Positions 35,295 through 45,790 of a DNA stretch of 64,000 nt are shown piece by piece; within the stretch, counting starts at the first letter, position 1; each line of letters starts with the position of its first letter. Below the pieces are notes generated by a model. The model worked only from the letters and a program-made list of their open reading frames with translations. It made no database searches and was not told where the DNA came from. Source of the stretch: Psychrobacter sp. 1044 (GTDB taxonomy: Bacteria > Pseudomonadota > Gammaproteobacteria > Pseudomonadales > Moraxellaceae); assembly GCF_904846525.1 (NCBI RefSeq), contig NZ_CAJHAZ010000004.1, forward strand, positions 62,001-126,000, read 5' to 3'. A program made the position numbers and the translations under genes.

Positions 35295-36173
35295 ATGTCA
35301 ACTGCCCAAGGATCTGCTACCGTTTTGGACGGTAAAGCACTTGCTAAACAAATAGAACAGCAACTGAGTACGCGTGTAGACGCTATCAAGAATAAAACAG
35401 GACGTACCCCAAGCTTAGCGACGATATTGGTCGGCGACGATCCCGCTTCTGCGACTTATGTACGTATGAAAGGTAATGCTTGTAAACGTGTCGGCATGGA
35501 TTCTATACGCGTTGAGATGCCAAGTGCGACGACCACTGAAGAGCTGATGACGAAAATAGATGAACTCAATAGCAATCCAGACGTCCATGGTATTTTGCTG
35601 CAGCACCCAGTACCTGCACATATCGATGAGCGTGCTTGCTTTGAGCAGATTGACTTGGCAAAAGACGTTGATGGTGTGACCTGTCTTGGCTTTGGTCGTA
35701 TGGCGATGCAGCAATCTGCTTATGGTTCATGTACCCCACAAGGCATCATGCACTTATTAGAGCATCATAATATTGAGCTTGCTGGTAAGGAAGCCGTAGT
35801 TGTAGGTCGCAGTGCCATCTTGGGTAAACCAATGGCGATGATGCTATTGAATGCCAACTGTACGGTAACGATTTGCCATTCAAGAACGCAAGATTTAGAG
35901 TCGCATATTAAGCGTGCGGATATCGTGGTTGGGGCAGTGGGCGTGCCTGAGCTGATCAAAGCTGATTGGATCAAAGCGGGCGCTGTGGTTATCGATGCAG
36001 GCTTTCATCCAACGGATAATGGCGGCGTCGGTGATATTGAGTTGCAAGGCGTAGAAAATATCGCCAGTGCTTATACGCCTGTACCGGGCGGCGTGGGTCC
36101 AATGACCATTAATACCCTTATTCGCCAAACGGTTGATGCTGCTGAAAAATCTGCCGGTTTGAATATCGGCTAA
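35295..36173 (+). CDS. folD: Methylenetetrahydrofolate dehydrogenase / methenyltetrahydrofolate cyclohydrolase
   Basis: 292 aa from ATG 35295 (GGAG seven bases upstream). Bifunctional, interconverting 5,10-methylene-, 5,10-methenyl- and 10-formyl-tetrahydrofolate with NADP. Blocks: [21 protein letters not shown] (catalytic Tyr and Lys region), [60 protein letters not shown] (NADP site), and [15 protein letters not shown]. Length and motifs are standard. Upstream sequence can form a terminator, so expression may be set by readthrough. A T-less hairpin (GCCTGAG/CTCAGGC, 36214-36237) follows the gene. Confidence 0.96.
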   Translation: MSTAQGSATVLDGKALAKQIEQQLSTRVDAIKNKTGRTPSLATILVGDDPASATYVRMKGNACKRVGMDSIRVEMPSATTTEELMTKIDELNSNPDVHGILLQHPVPAHIDERACFEQIDLAKDVDGVTCLGFGRMAMQQSAYGSCTPQGIMHLLEHHNIELAGKEAVVVGRSAILGKPMAMMLLNANCTVTICHSRTQDLESHIKRADIVVGAVGVPELIKADWIKAGAVVIDAGFHPTDNGGVGDIELQGVENIASAYTPVPGGVGPMTINTLIRQTVDAAEKSAGLNIG

Positions 36174-36272
36174 AAAGAGAGTCATACGAATACTGATTGC
36201 CGATAAATAAGGGGCCTGAGGTAATATATACTCAGGCTAAATCAACCACATCTCAGTTGATAGGACCTAAAC

Positions 36273-36791
36273 ATGGCTAAAAAAAACGTAGGTGTTCATG
36301 AGCGACTACAAGGTATCGGTAGAGAGTTTGTCGATGTCTGTCATTACGTTATTTTATTTCTAATCAGTGTGGTTGTCGTTTGGACCGCTGGCAAAGAGTT
36401 CGTTGGTATTGTTCAAAAAGGCTCAGCGGATTTAAAAGACATATTGATGTTGTTTATTTATCTTGAGCTGCTGGCCATGATAGGTATTTATTTTAAAACC
36501 CATCGTCTGCCGGTACAGTTTTTGATATTTATCGCGATTACTGCTTTATCACGACATTTGGTGGTTGATGTACAGGCGGTCTCAGACTATTTCCATTTAT
36601 GGCTGCTGGCGACAATTTCTGTGGCCATTATGCTATTGAGCGGTTCTATCGTAGTATTAACTTGGACAGCAAAAACGTTTGGCCGTCCAGAGGACAATCT
36701 TGATAAACAGCATGCAAACTTAACGATTAAAGCGCTGTTACCTGATAATGCTCAAGCGCCTGATAGTCATACCAAGCATCGCCGTGAATAA
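36273..36791 (+). CDS. psiE: PsiE family protein (phosphate-starvation-inducible)
   Basis: 172 aa membrane protein with four hydrophobic segments: YVILFLISVVVVWTAGKEF, DILMLFIYLELLAMIGIYF, VQFLIFIAITALSRHLVV, and LWLLATISVAIMLLSGSIVVL. The block FIYLELLAMIGIYFKTHRLPVQFLIFIAITAL is distributed as in E. coli PsiE. That protein is induced by phosphate starvation, but its biochemical role is unknown. No Pho box was recognised upstream. Start chosen at the ATG with AGGACC nearby. A soluble C-terminal tail of ~35 residues follows the last helix. Confidence 0.85.
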   Translation: MAKKNVGVHERLQGIGREFVDVCHYVILFLISVVVVWTAGKEFVGIVQKGSADLKDILMLFIYLELLAMIGIYFKTHRLPVQFLIFIAITALSRHLVVDVQAVSDYFHLWLLATISVAIMLLSGSIVVLTWTAKTFGRPEDNLDKQHANLTIKALLPDNAQAPDSHTKHRRE

Positions 36792-36805
36792 CTATTAAAT
36801 AGCAG

Positions 36806-36839
36806 CATAAAAAAGGGTTACCACTGGTAGCCCTTTTTT
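36806..36839. terminator. Bidirectional terminator between psiE and the di-haem oxidoreductase gene
   Basis: GGGTTACC and GGTAGCCC pair with one wobble around a 3-nt loop, flanked by A6 on the left and T6 on the right. Both convergent genes end nearby. Confidence 0.85.
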
Positions 36840-36873
36840 GCCTTCTTAAATCTCACATTTTATTGTTTGAGTG

Positions 36874-38340
36874 TTAAATGCCCTTTAAAAAGGTCATTAA
36901 TGTTTGTTTTTGCGTGGCGGATAACTGTGTAAAGCGCGTCTTTGTACCTTCTGCTTCACCACCATGCCAGAGTATCGCTTCAGTCAAGCTGCTGGCACGA
37001 CCATCATGCAAAAACCGCGCTTCTGGATCACGTGCCACAATGCCAATTCCCCACAATGGCGGTGTACGCCACTCAAAGCTTTCTGCATTTTTCTCTTTCA
37101 CGCTGTCATCTAGTCCAGCGCCCATATCATGCAGTAATAAATCAGTATAAGGATAAATGTTTTGCTGTGATAGGAGCGGGAAGCGATCACTATTGCCTGT
37201 TTTTTGTTTGGGTGTGTGACAGCCAGCACAGCCGACTTGCGCAAACAGTTGCGCTCCTTTATTAAAATCTGATAAATCGTCTATTCGTCTTTCAGGTACG
37301 GCAAGGGCGGTCATAAAATCGGTCACAGCGTCTAGACTGCTGTCTGAGACTTCTGGAGAGCCGCCATTCGCTGCTGTCCAGCAAATAGGCTGATTCACTG
37401 TACAGTTAGGATCCATAAATACCGAGGTGGTCAAACCCATATCTTGCGACATTGCATTGGCGTTTTGGGTACGCAGGCTTGAGTTAATCGCCTTCCATCC
37501 AAAGCGGCCAATGCGCTGCTGTTTGCCATCTTGTACCCAATGTACGCGGCCACTGATACCGTCTTGATTGTTATCATCAGGGTCAGCTGCCGCAATGATA
37601 TGCGCTTCAGGAATGAGGTCGAGCAAGCCCATGCCGACCAATTGCGGTGAGATACGTCCGCTAATTGCTGTATTTCCTAAGGGTTGATTAGGGTCAGTTG
37701 GAGTAAAGCTAAACTGTATGCCAGCAGGCTTGTCATTTTGACTGGGCATTGCTGCGTAGCGCATGCTCCCTTCGGGATTGATACTTGTGGCAATACTTTG
37801 ATGCTGCATCTGTTCACCGTAATAAGCATGTGGCAGGCCTTGCTTATTACCCAACCGGAATAAAATCGCATCACTTAGCTGACCATTGGCTGCATAAATG
37901 GGTTTGCGACCTTCAGCGCTATGGCATTGGGTACAGGCATTGGCATTTAACAGTGGCCCCACACCATCGAACAGTACGCGACCCTCATTTGCTGGTGTCC
38001 ACTCTGTGATAAATAACTCACGTCCAGGTGATACCCCGCCTAAAGCGCTGCTCGGTAGATTGGGCATGATTTGCAAAAAAGGCTGTGATCCATTGGCGGC
38101 AATCGTAGCACTGCCACCTGCTGGCTGCCAGTTGGTATCGATTTCTGGAGTGTCAGGAGTAGTGGGTGGGTTGGGTGCGTTAGTATTGCCATCATTACTG
38201 GAATTATTTGAATCATCTGAGCCACCACAAGCAGTGAGCAGCAGCGCGATACTTACACTGAGTAGTGTGTTACGTATGATGGGAAGTGATGTATACAGTG
38301 AAGAATTTGATATGGTTGACGAGTTTGATCGTAAAAACAT
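36874..38340 (-). CDS. Di-haem oxidoreductase lipoprotein (DHOR/DUF1111 family)
   Basis: 488 aa. The signal peptide ends in the lipobox LLTACGGSDDS, then a Ser/Asn/Pro linker. Two haem c sites are visible: NACTQCHSAEGRKP (middle) and VGCAGCHTPKQKTG (late), each CXXCH. TEWTPANEGRVLFDGVGPLLNANAC, GRFGWKA and RTPPLWGIG are DHOR-family blocks, as is the C-terminal FLHDGRASSLTEAILWHGGEA. Members are called putative thiol oxidoreductases; in other genera they lie in iron-regulated operons with imelysin proteins. No imelysin gene is in the window. It follows the RCC1 lipoprotein gene on the same strand after 234 nt. Confidence 0.88.
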   Translation of the reverse strand: MFLRSNSSTISNSSLYTSLPIIRNTLLSVSIALLLTACGGSDDSNNSSNDGNTNAPNPPTTPDTPEIDTNWQPAGGSATIAANGSQPFLQIMPNLPSSALGGVSPGRELFITEWTPANEGRVLFDGVGPLLNANACTQCHSAEGRKPIYAANGQLSDAILFRLGNKQGLPHAYYGEQMQHQSIATSINPEGSMRYAAMPSQNDKPAGIQFSFTPTDPNQPLGNTAISGRISPQLVGMGLLDLIPEAHIIAAADPDDNNQDGISGRVHWVQDGKQQRIGRFGWKAINSSLRTQNANAMSQDMGLTTSVFMDPNCTVNQPICWTAANGGSPEVSDSSLDAVTDFMTALAVPERRIDDLSDFNKGAQLFAQVGCAGCHTPKQKTGNSDRFPLLSQQNIYPYTDLLLHDMGAGLDDSVKEKNAESFEWRTPPLWGIGIVARDPEARFLHDGRASSLTEAILWHGGEAEGTKTRFTQLSATQKQTLMTFLKGI

Positions 38341-38480
38341 GGGCTGACCTGAAATGGCTAGAATATAAGGGGCTAGGGTGTATCTTCATCGTCAGCCTAT
38401 TTAGAGGGCTGTCGATTTAATTGAGGATATCCTGAGGATTATGCGATAAGCTACCGCGCAATAGTTAGGCGTATTGACTT

Positions 38481-38511
38481 AAACAAGCAGCATAAACGAG
38501 ACTGCTTGTTT
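38481..38511 (-). terminator. Hairpin between the RCC1 and di-haem genes
   Basis: AAACAAGCAG and CTGCTTGTTT form a perfect 10-bp stem with an 11-nt loop. The T tract beyond the stem is absent on the minus strand, so it may be a weak terminator or a processing site. Confidence 0.4.
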
Positions 38512-38574
38512 GAGAATTTTATGATAGGAAATTCAACCAACTATGCACTGTTCGCTTCGTCATGCTTAAAGCAC

Positions 38575-40353
38575 TTATAGCTGACTAGGTAAAGCAACTG
38601 GGATAGGGTTATTGTACATCCAAATATGAGTGGTGTCTTTGTTGCCGAGTGAGCCTTCAAAGCTCCAGCCCCACGTAAATAAATGACCAGCTTTCAGCGT
38701 ATTATTATCTTGATCAAACGATTTTTCATGAGCAATCAGATGCATGGCACCCATGGCCATATTATCGATATTCTTTAGATTCGGCAGCTTATTGGTTGGT
38801 TCATCTAGGTCGTTGTAAATGGTCTTGCCTGCGCCATTTGTCTCCCCAAACATGCCCCATGCATAGAGAATACCATCCGTTGTTGATGAGCCATTATTAG
38901 TGGCGACATTATCCAGTAACGCATAGCTGGCATTGCCATTGGCATAGACGCGGCGAACTTCTTTATCTGTAAACCAAGGCAGTTTGGTCGGTGAGGTAAT
39001 GACATCTGCCCATGCCTTTTCGCTGCCATTAAATGTCTCACCATTGTAGCCCAATTGACTAGTGGCATTTAACCCCCAACCATACACTGCGTCTTTATTG
39101 GTCAATGCTAAGATATGGTCTTTGCCAGCCGTCAATTGGGTCACTTTTTCTACATCTATAACGGGTTGGTCGTCAGCTCTTTGAGTGGCGTTATCTGTCT
39201 TAGCAGTAATGGCGTTATTAATCGTTTCATTAATGACATGAATACGTACAGGGGTTGTATTGACGTTGATACATTTGGTTGTAGTGTTACAGACTTTGCC
39301 TTTGCCAAGGTTGGCGTAAGCATCGCTGCCCCAACCCCAAACCTGACCTTTGTCATCTAAGGCATAAGAGCTATTGCCACTGACAACCACCTGCACGATA
39401 TGTCCTGCCTCTGTGGCTGCTGTAAAGTCAACTTTGACAGGGGTGCTGCTATCGGTGCTGGTATTATTACCGAGCTGACCATACCCATTGGCACCAAAGG
39501 CCCAAACCGTACCCTCTTCGGTCAATACCAAGTTATGGCTATAGCCGGGTGCGACCATGACGGCGTTTTCGATACCTTCGATCGCGCTGATATCCAAACG
39601 ACAGTCAGCAGTCTTGCTACAATCATTACGACCCCCATCACCGCGACCCAGCTGCCCGTATTTGTCTTCGCCCCAACTATAAACTTGACCATTTTGAGCA
39701 ATAGCGAGTGAATGATTTTGATTAAAGCCAATAGATAACAAATCTTTTGGTGCGCTGTTCATTAGCATCGGCGTGTCTGGATGTCCCATAATATCGCTGA
39801 TTTTTGTGGTCAGACCGAGTCCTGTCTGACCATAGTTGTTGCGACCCCAACCATATAGCTGACCATCACGCAGGGCAGCGGTATGCGAACCACCTGCCGC
39901 TATGGTATCGCCTACGTAGATGATTTTGGTTGAGCGCATGATATTACCGGCATTGTCTGTGGCTTCTAAGACAATGGTATTGCTACCTAGCGTTAATAAA
40001 ATACGATCATCAAAATAACCATCAGCATCTAGCGTTAGCGCTTGGGCTGATTCGTTATTATGCATATAAGTCAATGATTTGACGCCGCTGCTATCTTGTA
40101 CTTGTCCTGAGACAAATACCGCTGCAACCGCGCTATAGCCATCAGTAAAGTTGCTATCAGTGGTTAGTAGTGGCGGTGTCCCATCTATGATAGCAGTGGC
40201 TGTGTCGGAATCACTGCCACAAGCAGTAAGAATCAAGGCTGCGGTAACGACCGCGACAGCTTGAGTAAGACGGGATAAACGTATAAAAACCTCGATAGAT
40301 GCAAATTGACAATATGTCAGTACGCCAGCCGTAAAATAACAAAACCGTCCCAT
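38575..40353 (-). CDS. RCC1-repeat (beta-propeller) lipoprotein
   Basis: 592 aa. The segment VAVVTAALILTACGSDSDT holds a lipobox, with Cys as the lipidated residue. The N-region before it is ~30 residues long, so the true start may be later than the ATG at 40353. An Ig-like segment (GVKSLTYMHNNESAQALTLDADGYFDDRILLTLGSN...) precedes about seven RCC1 repeats: YGWGRNNYGQTGLG, YSWGEDKYGQLGRG, WAFGANGYGQLGN, WGWGSDAYANLGKG, YGWGLNATSQLGYN, YAWGMFGETNGAG and FTWGWSFEGSLGNK. These form a seven-bladed propeller. A binding role at the cell surface or in the periplasm is inferred. A Fur-like site lies upstream at 40473-40491. Confidence 0.85.
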   Translation of the reverse strand: MGRFCYFTAGVLTYCQFASIEVFIRLSRLTQAVAVVTAALILTACGSDSDTATAIIDGTPPLLTTDSNFTDGYSAVAAVFVSGQVQDSSGVKSLTYMHNNESAQALTLDADGYFDDRILLTLGSNTIVLEATDNAGNIMRSTKIIYVGDTIAAGGSHTAALRDGQLYGWGRNNYGQTGLGLTTKISDIMGHPDTPMLMNSAPKDLLSIGFNQNHSLAIAQNGQVYSWGEDKYGQLGRGDGGRNDCSKTADCRLDISAIEGIENAVMVAPGYSHNLVLTEEGTVWAFGANGYGQLGNNTSTDSSTPVKVDFTAATEAGHIVQVVVSGNSSYALDDKGQVWGWGSDAYANLGKGKVCNTTTKCINVNTTPVRIHVINETINNAITAKTDNATQRADDQPVIDVEKVTQLTAGKDHILALTNKDAVYGWGLNATSQLGYNGETFNGSEKAWADVITSPTKLPWFTDKEVRRVYANGNASYALLDNVATNNGSSTTDGILYAWGMFGETNGAGKTIYNDLDEPTNKLPNLKNIDNMAMGAMHLIAHEKSFDQDNNTLKAGHLFTWGWSFEGSLGNKDTTHIWMYNNPIPVALPSQL

Positions 40354-40472
40354 ACAAATCCGACGGTTGTAGGGTTTGTGCTATTGACTGAGTCAATCAT
40401 ATATGATGGCATTGGAATAATAGAAATGGCGGCAAGAGTTTAGCAATAATAAATGTGAATAGTATTACAAAT

Positions 40473-40491
40473 AAGAATTATTATCAATAAT
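40473..40491 (-). promoter_or_regulatory. Possible Fur box upstream of the RCC1 lipoprotein gene
   Basis: On the minus strand the sequence ATTATTGATAATAATTCTT matches the 19-bp Fur consensus at 13 positions by hand alignment, including an exact central GATAAT. It is 120-140 nt before the RCC1 start. AT-richness makes chance matches likely. Confidence 0.35.
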
Positions 40492-40498
40492 AAAGTGG

Positions 40499-40528
40499 AA
40501 AAACAGCACCATGAAGGATGCTGTTTTT
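40499..40528. terminator. Terminator downstream of corA
   Basis: AAAAACAGCA (40499-40508) and TGCTGTTTTT (40519-40528) form a perfect 10-bp stem with a 10-nt loop. It lies 47 nt past the corA stop on the minus strand and separates corA from the RCC1 gene. Confidence 0.75.
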
Positions 40529-40575
40529 AAAAGCTGAACGCTGACTATCAATGAAACATCAACTATAAATTTTGG

Positions 40576-41790
40576 TTATAACCATTTAAGCCTTTTAAAA
40601 TTGTAATATAAATAGCCACATAATGACCCAATGATGAGCATGATGACAAAGTAGGAATATTGCCAATGCAGCTCGGGCATAAAATCAAAGTTCATCCCAT
40701 AGATACCTGCAATGGCCGTCGGTACAGCTAAAATACCTGCCCAAGCAGCAAGCTTACGCACCACCTCGTTCTGTCCCATATTAACCATGGCCATATAGGT
40801 ATTCATGACCACACTCAGCATCTCATTCAGACCATTAATGGCGTCTAATGAGTGTAGCAAATGGTCATTGACGTCGCGAAAGTAGGGCTTAGCGGCCTGA
40901 GAAAAACCAGAGACCATCTCGCTTTTTTTATGATTGATAAAAAAACTACAGATATCTTGTACTGGCAAAATAATCGCCCGCATATGTACGAGTTGCGATT
41001 TGAGCTCATAAAGGTTTTTTAATGTACCTTTATCAAACTCATAGGTAAACACGTAACGTTCTTGCTCACGCAAATAGCGACCTAAACGATCGGTAATCGG
41101 CATATAATTATCCACGATAAAATCGAGAATAGCATGCAGTACAAATATCGGCCCCATACGCAGCTTTTCAGGGCGACGATGACAATGCTCACGGACAGGT
41201 GCGTAGGAGTTTGATGGACCATTACGGATGGTAATCAGGTAGTTTTTGCCCATAAATATCGCGGTGGTACCATAGCGAATGACATTGTCCTCAAGCTTAG
41301 CGGTACGCAATACCACAAACACCATGTCATTGTCGTAGTTCTCAACTTTGGCACGTTGATGATCGGCGAAAGCATCTTCGATTGCCAGTTCATGTAGCCC
41401 AAAGGCTTCTTTGACTTTGACCATGGTTTCTAGGCTTGGATCATAGAGACCAAGCCAAATAAACTGACCATTATTATTTAATGCACGACTAACATCGTTT
41501 AGCGCCAATTTATCGAGATTTTCACCCGTTTTACGTGAGTAAGCATAGCAATTGACGACTTCATCGGCACTGGAAGAGTCAATATCTTCATAGCGTTCAG
41601 AGTCAGGATCGTAGACCGTCATGGTCTCGATGGTGTCCTCAGTGGTGGTATCAGCATCGCCATAGATATAGCTGTCGTCATTGTCTAGATAGAGATGTTC
41701 ATCATTCATATCGGCGTAAATACGATTGATATTAGAGTTAGGTGCAATACGCGCGGTTTTTTTGATCAACTGGTCGTTATTGTTTTCCAT
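40576..41790 (-). CDS. corA: CorA family magnesium/cobalt transporter
   Basis: 404 aa. The core has EAFGLHELAIEDAF near residue 130 and the C-terminal two-helix membrane domain with the YGMNFDFMPELHW loop, whose GMN is the pore signature. It forms pentameric channels for Mg2+ (and Co2+ or Ni2+). The first ~80 residues (DDSYIYGDADTTTEDTIE and similar) are strongly acidic and absent from most CorA proteins, which are ~316 aa. Start supported by GGGAGG upstream. A tandem operator-like repeat (41836-41867) precedes it. A ZntB-type zinc role cannot be excluded, but the GMN-F-MPEL loop favours CorA. Confidence 0.9.
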   Translation of the reverse strand: MENNNDQLIKKTARIAPNSNINRIYADMNDEHLYLDNDDSYIYGDADTTTEDTIETMTVYDPDSERYEDIDSSSADEVVNCYAYSRKTGENLDKLALNDVSRALNNNGQFIWLGLYDPSLETMVKVKEAFGLHELAIEDAFADHQRAKVENYDNDMVFVVLRTAKLEDNVIRYGTTAIFMGKNYLITIRNGPSNSYAPVREHCHRRPEKLRMGPIFVLHAILDFIVDNYMPITDRLGRYLREQERYVFTYEFDKGTLKNLYELKSQLVHMRAIILPVQDICSFFINHKKSEMVSGFSQAAKPYFRDVNDHLLHSLDAINGLNEMLSVVMNTYMAMVNMGQNEVVRKLAAWAGILAVPTAIAGIYGMNFDFMPELHWQYSYFVIMLIIGSLCGYLYYNFKRLKWL

Positions 41791-41835
41791 ACACCCTCCC
41801 TTTATAAAGTAAAAAACGTGTCACAATCAGAACTT

Positions 41836-41867
41836 ATAATGATTGTTATTAATAATGATCGTTATTA
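41836..41867. repeat. Two tandem copies of a 16-nt, near-palindromic repeat upstream of corA
   Basis: ATAATGATTGTTATTA (41836-41851) and ATAATGATCGTTATTA (41852-41867) differ at one base. The second is part of a near palindrome (TAATAA-TGATCG-TTATTA). They lie 46-77 nt before the corA ATG, overlapping the stop of the DUF2237 gene. This arrangement suggests a metal-regulator site, such as a Fur-family protein, but which one is not clear. Confidence 0.55.
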
Positions 41868-42254
41868 AAGGGCGTAACTTTTCAAAGTATCAATATCGAC
41901 CAAGCTCAATAAGCTTTCGTGGCAAGCTTCTAGTTTGATTTGCGGGGCAATATCAAAGTCCAAAGCTTCAACCCAGCGTAACGCACAAATGCACCAATAA
42001 TCACCAGGCTTGAGGCCAGAAAATCCATACTCAGGTAGCGGCGTAATCAAATCATTGCCGCGACTGGCAGAAAAGTTCAAAAACTCGCTGGTCATCTTGG
42101 CGCAGACGGTGTGTTGACCAACGTCATGGTTGCCAGTATGACAAAATCCATTACGGTAATAACCAGTAATAGGGTCAAAGCAGCAGCTGGCAAGTGCCGT
42201 ACCTAAGACATTGGCTTGATTGTTGGCAGGGTTTGGATGGTAATCAGATGACAT
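41865..42254 (-). CDS. DUF2237 family protein
   Basis: About 129 aa from ATG 42254, preferred because GGAAG lies close upstream and this length fits the family; a longer frame begins at 42362. Conserved blocks are NVLGTALASCCFDPITGYYRNGFCHTG, GQHTVCAKMTSEFLNFSASRGNDLITP and FSGLKPGDYWCICALRWVEAL. It is rich in cysteine (CC, C, C, CIC), consistent with metal binding, though the function is unknown. It ends 74 nt before corA on the same strand, so the two may be co-transcribed. Confidence 0.85.
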   Translation of the reverse strand: MSSDYHPNPANNQANVLGTALASCCFDPITGYYRNGFCHTGNHDVGQHTVCAKMTSEFLNFSASRGNDLITPLPEYGFSGLKPGDYWCICALRWVEALDFDIAPQIKLEACHESLLSLVDIDTLKSYAL

Positions 42255-42733
42255 AAGGCTTCCGAGATAAAAATATGGCTTAGTGTACCATGAGTCGGTA
42301 TCGAAGGCGTTGTTCTCACTTTGCTCATTATTTTCTTTGTGATATAAAATGATGGTAACCATTTTTGAGTCAACGATTACTTATATAGTCTACAGATAAC
42401 CTTCATAGATTAAGTGCTAATAAGACGTAATTAGATAGTAATTGTGGCTAATTGTCACTAGGCGAACCTTGGCTGCTATGCTAAACTAAAGCGTAAAGTG
42501 CCTTGATTATTTAACGCCGTTTATTAGCGCATAAAGATACTCGTCTTATCATTCTAACTTATACTTATTACTCACCCTTTTGCGGCTACCTAGTTTGTTT
42601 ATAAATAATTGGGTCAATGATGTTGCGCGTTAAAAATAAAAATGCTTGGCGTCAATGCAATTGTAAATATAACCTTTAAGTACCGCATCAGTACCGCGTT
42701 TTTGGTAAGCGATACGCCAAACAAGGATTTATT
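42255..42733. other. Intergenic region upstream of hisZ
   Basis: 479 nt between divergent genes. No gene is supportable apart from the in-frame extension of the DUF2237 gene. A TTGTCA (42452-42457) with a distant TATGCT is the best, but weak, hisZ promoter candidate. Confidence 0.55.
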
Positions 42734-44041
42734 GTGTCTGTCAGTTCTGATTCTGCAAAACTTGCCCAGTTAAATACGACTAATGAAGCGGCGCCTCAGC
42801 CTGCTGAAAACACTGCTACCTCTACTAACATGCCATATTTGAACAACTTTGCCAGCGACGTTGCCAATAGCTGGTTGCTGCCTGATGGGGTGGTAGATGT
42901 GCTGTTCGAAGATGCGCGTAAGCAAGAAGTGCTTAGGTATCAGCTGACTCAGCAACTTATTGGTCATGGTTATCAGTTGGTCAATCCACCAATGATTGAA
43001 TTTACTGAGTCATTGTTGAGTGGTGCCTCAGAAGATTTAAAGCGTCAAACTTTCAAGATTATCGATCAGCTAACGGGTCGCTTGATGGGTCTGCGTGCGG
43101 ATATTACCCCGCAGATTTTGCGTATTGATGCGCATCATGGCGGCACAGGTATTGCACGTTATTGCTATGCAGGTGATGTGATTCATACCTTGCCATCAGG
43201 GCTATTTGGCTCACGTACGCCTTTGCAGCTCGGCGCTGAAATATTTGGCTGTGCTTCACTTGCCGCAGATATTGAGCTGATAGATGTGTTGTTTGGCATG
43301 ATAAATAAGCTAAATATGAGTGCGACGCTGCATATAGACTTGGGTCACGTGGCGATATTTAAGCGTCTGGCAGAGTTGGCAGAGTTGTCTGATAATGACA
43401 CTGAGCAACTCATGCATTTATATGCCAATAAAAATCTACCAGAGCTAAAGCGTGTCTGCCAGTTATTGTCAATGGGTGATGATTTTTATGCATTAGCACG
43501 TTTTGGTCATGATATTACCAATCTATTGGCGAGATTGTCAGAGACTGCACAGCAGGACACGCAAGTCGCGACTGCTATCAATGAATTACAACGCTTAAAA
43601 ACACATCTACAAGACCAGTGGCAATGCCCTGTGAGTATCGATGTGACGGAATTATCAGGCTATCATTACCACACGGGTATCGTATTCAACGGCTATATCA
43701 ATAGTGAGACGCAACCTCTGGTACGTGGCGGTCGTTTCGATGGTATGCAAAGCGGCAACCAGTTAGCAATCAATCAGCCACGTGAAGCCACGGGCTTCAG
43801 TATGGATGTCAGTCGTTTGCTTGCACACACGCAGCTTGAGGCACCAATCATCGTATTGGTCGACTATGAAGCCTTGAGCAGTGCAAACCAAGAACAGAGA
43901 CAGATACTGCTACAGCAGGTTGAGAGTTTACGTGAGCAAGGCTATCGCGTCACCATGCCATTGAATGCAGAAGATCGTCCCTCTGATATGACGCATCTTT
44001 TGAGCTTTACAGATAATCATTGGCAGTTACAAAGTATTTAA
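42734..44041 (+). CDS. hisZ: ATP phosphoribosyltransferase regulatory subunit
   Basis: 435 aa from GTG 42734 with AAGGA six bases upstream. HisZ is a histidyl-tRNA synthetase paralogue that partners the short form of HisG in the first step of histidine synthesis and gives it feedback control. Blocks: WLLPDGVVDVLFEDARKQEVLRYQL, LMGLRADITPQILRIDAHH, RYCYAGDVIHT, LQLGAEIFGC, and YHYHTGIVFNGYI. The aminoacylation motifs of HisRS are degenerate. Upstream of purA, an order common in gammaproteobacteria with HisZ. It implies a short HisG elsewhere in the genome. Confidence 0.92.
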   Translation: MSVSSDSAKLAQLNTTNEAAPQPAENTATSTNMPYLNNFASDVANSWLLPDGVVDVLFEDARKQEVLRYQLTQQLIGHGYQLVNPPMIEFTESLLSGASEDLKRQTFKIIDQLTGRLMGLRADITPQILRIDAHHGGTGIARYCYAGDVIHTLPSGLFGSRTPLQLGAEIFGCASLAADIELIDVLFGMINKLNMSATLHIDLGHVAIFKRLAELAELSDNDTEQLMHLYANKNLPELKRVCQLLSMGDDFYALARFGHDITNLLARLSETAQQDTQVATAINELQRLKTHLQDQWQCPVSIDVTELSGYHYHTGIVFNGYINSETQPLVRGGRFDGMQSGNQLAINQPREATGFSMDVSRLLAHTQLEAPIIVLVDYEALSSANQEQRQILLQQVESLREQGYRVTMPLNAEDRPSDMTHLLSFTDNHWQLQSI

Positions 44042-44052
44042 GCATTAGTTTT

Positions 44053-44076
44053 TAATATTAATATTAATATTAGTAT
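44053..44076. repeat. Hexanucleotide repeat (TAATAT x4)
   Basis: Three TAATAT units and one TAGTAT unit lie between hisZ and purA. It is too short and impure to be a clear phase-variation tract, but its length could vary between strains. Confidence 0.7.
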
Positions 44077-44170
44077 TATTACCATTTTTTAACGTCTTTA
44101 AAATCAAGATAACGAAAGTTATCACAGGTTTTAAACCGTTATTGCACACACCTCAATACATTAAAGGTAA

Positions 44171-45469
<1,299 letters not shown>

Positions 45470-45509
45470 TCTTTACTAGAAAGTTGCTTAAATCGCTTTT
45501 AGTATTAAT

Positions 45510-45543
45510 AAAAAATCCCAGTGCTGAGCATTGGGATTTTTTT
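45510..45543 (+). terminator. Terminator of purA
   Basis: AAAAATCCCA...TGGGATTTTTTT with inner TGC/GCA pairing around a 3-nt loop. The 45470-45790 gap otherwise shows no gene. Confidence 0.9.
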
Positions 45544-45790
45544 ATGAGTAATGTCTTATAGGTAAATTCTCATCATTTTTTATTATGCTAACTACTATTA
45601 ATGCCAAGTGATAAAAAATGTTAATCACTATTAATTTCTAACGATAAAAAATCAAGATATCTGGCAATTGAATAAATTGAGATAAGAAAAAATAGTATAA
45701 AAGAGAGAATTGCTAACATTATTCTGGTTTAATTGGTATATTATGTCATAAATGAATGTAATTTTATCAATATATAAAAAGGAAAACGTG

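Noticed and set aside
36214-36237. Hairpin GCCTGAG/CTCAGGC after folD as a terminator
   Set aside because: No T tract follows; kept only as a remark under folD.
36878-38347. Several plus-strand frames opposite the di-haem oxidoreductase
   Set aside because: The minus strand encodes two CXXCH sites and a lipobox; the plus frames show no domain.
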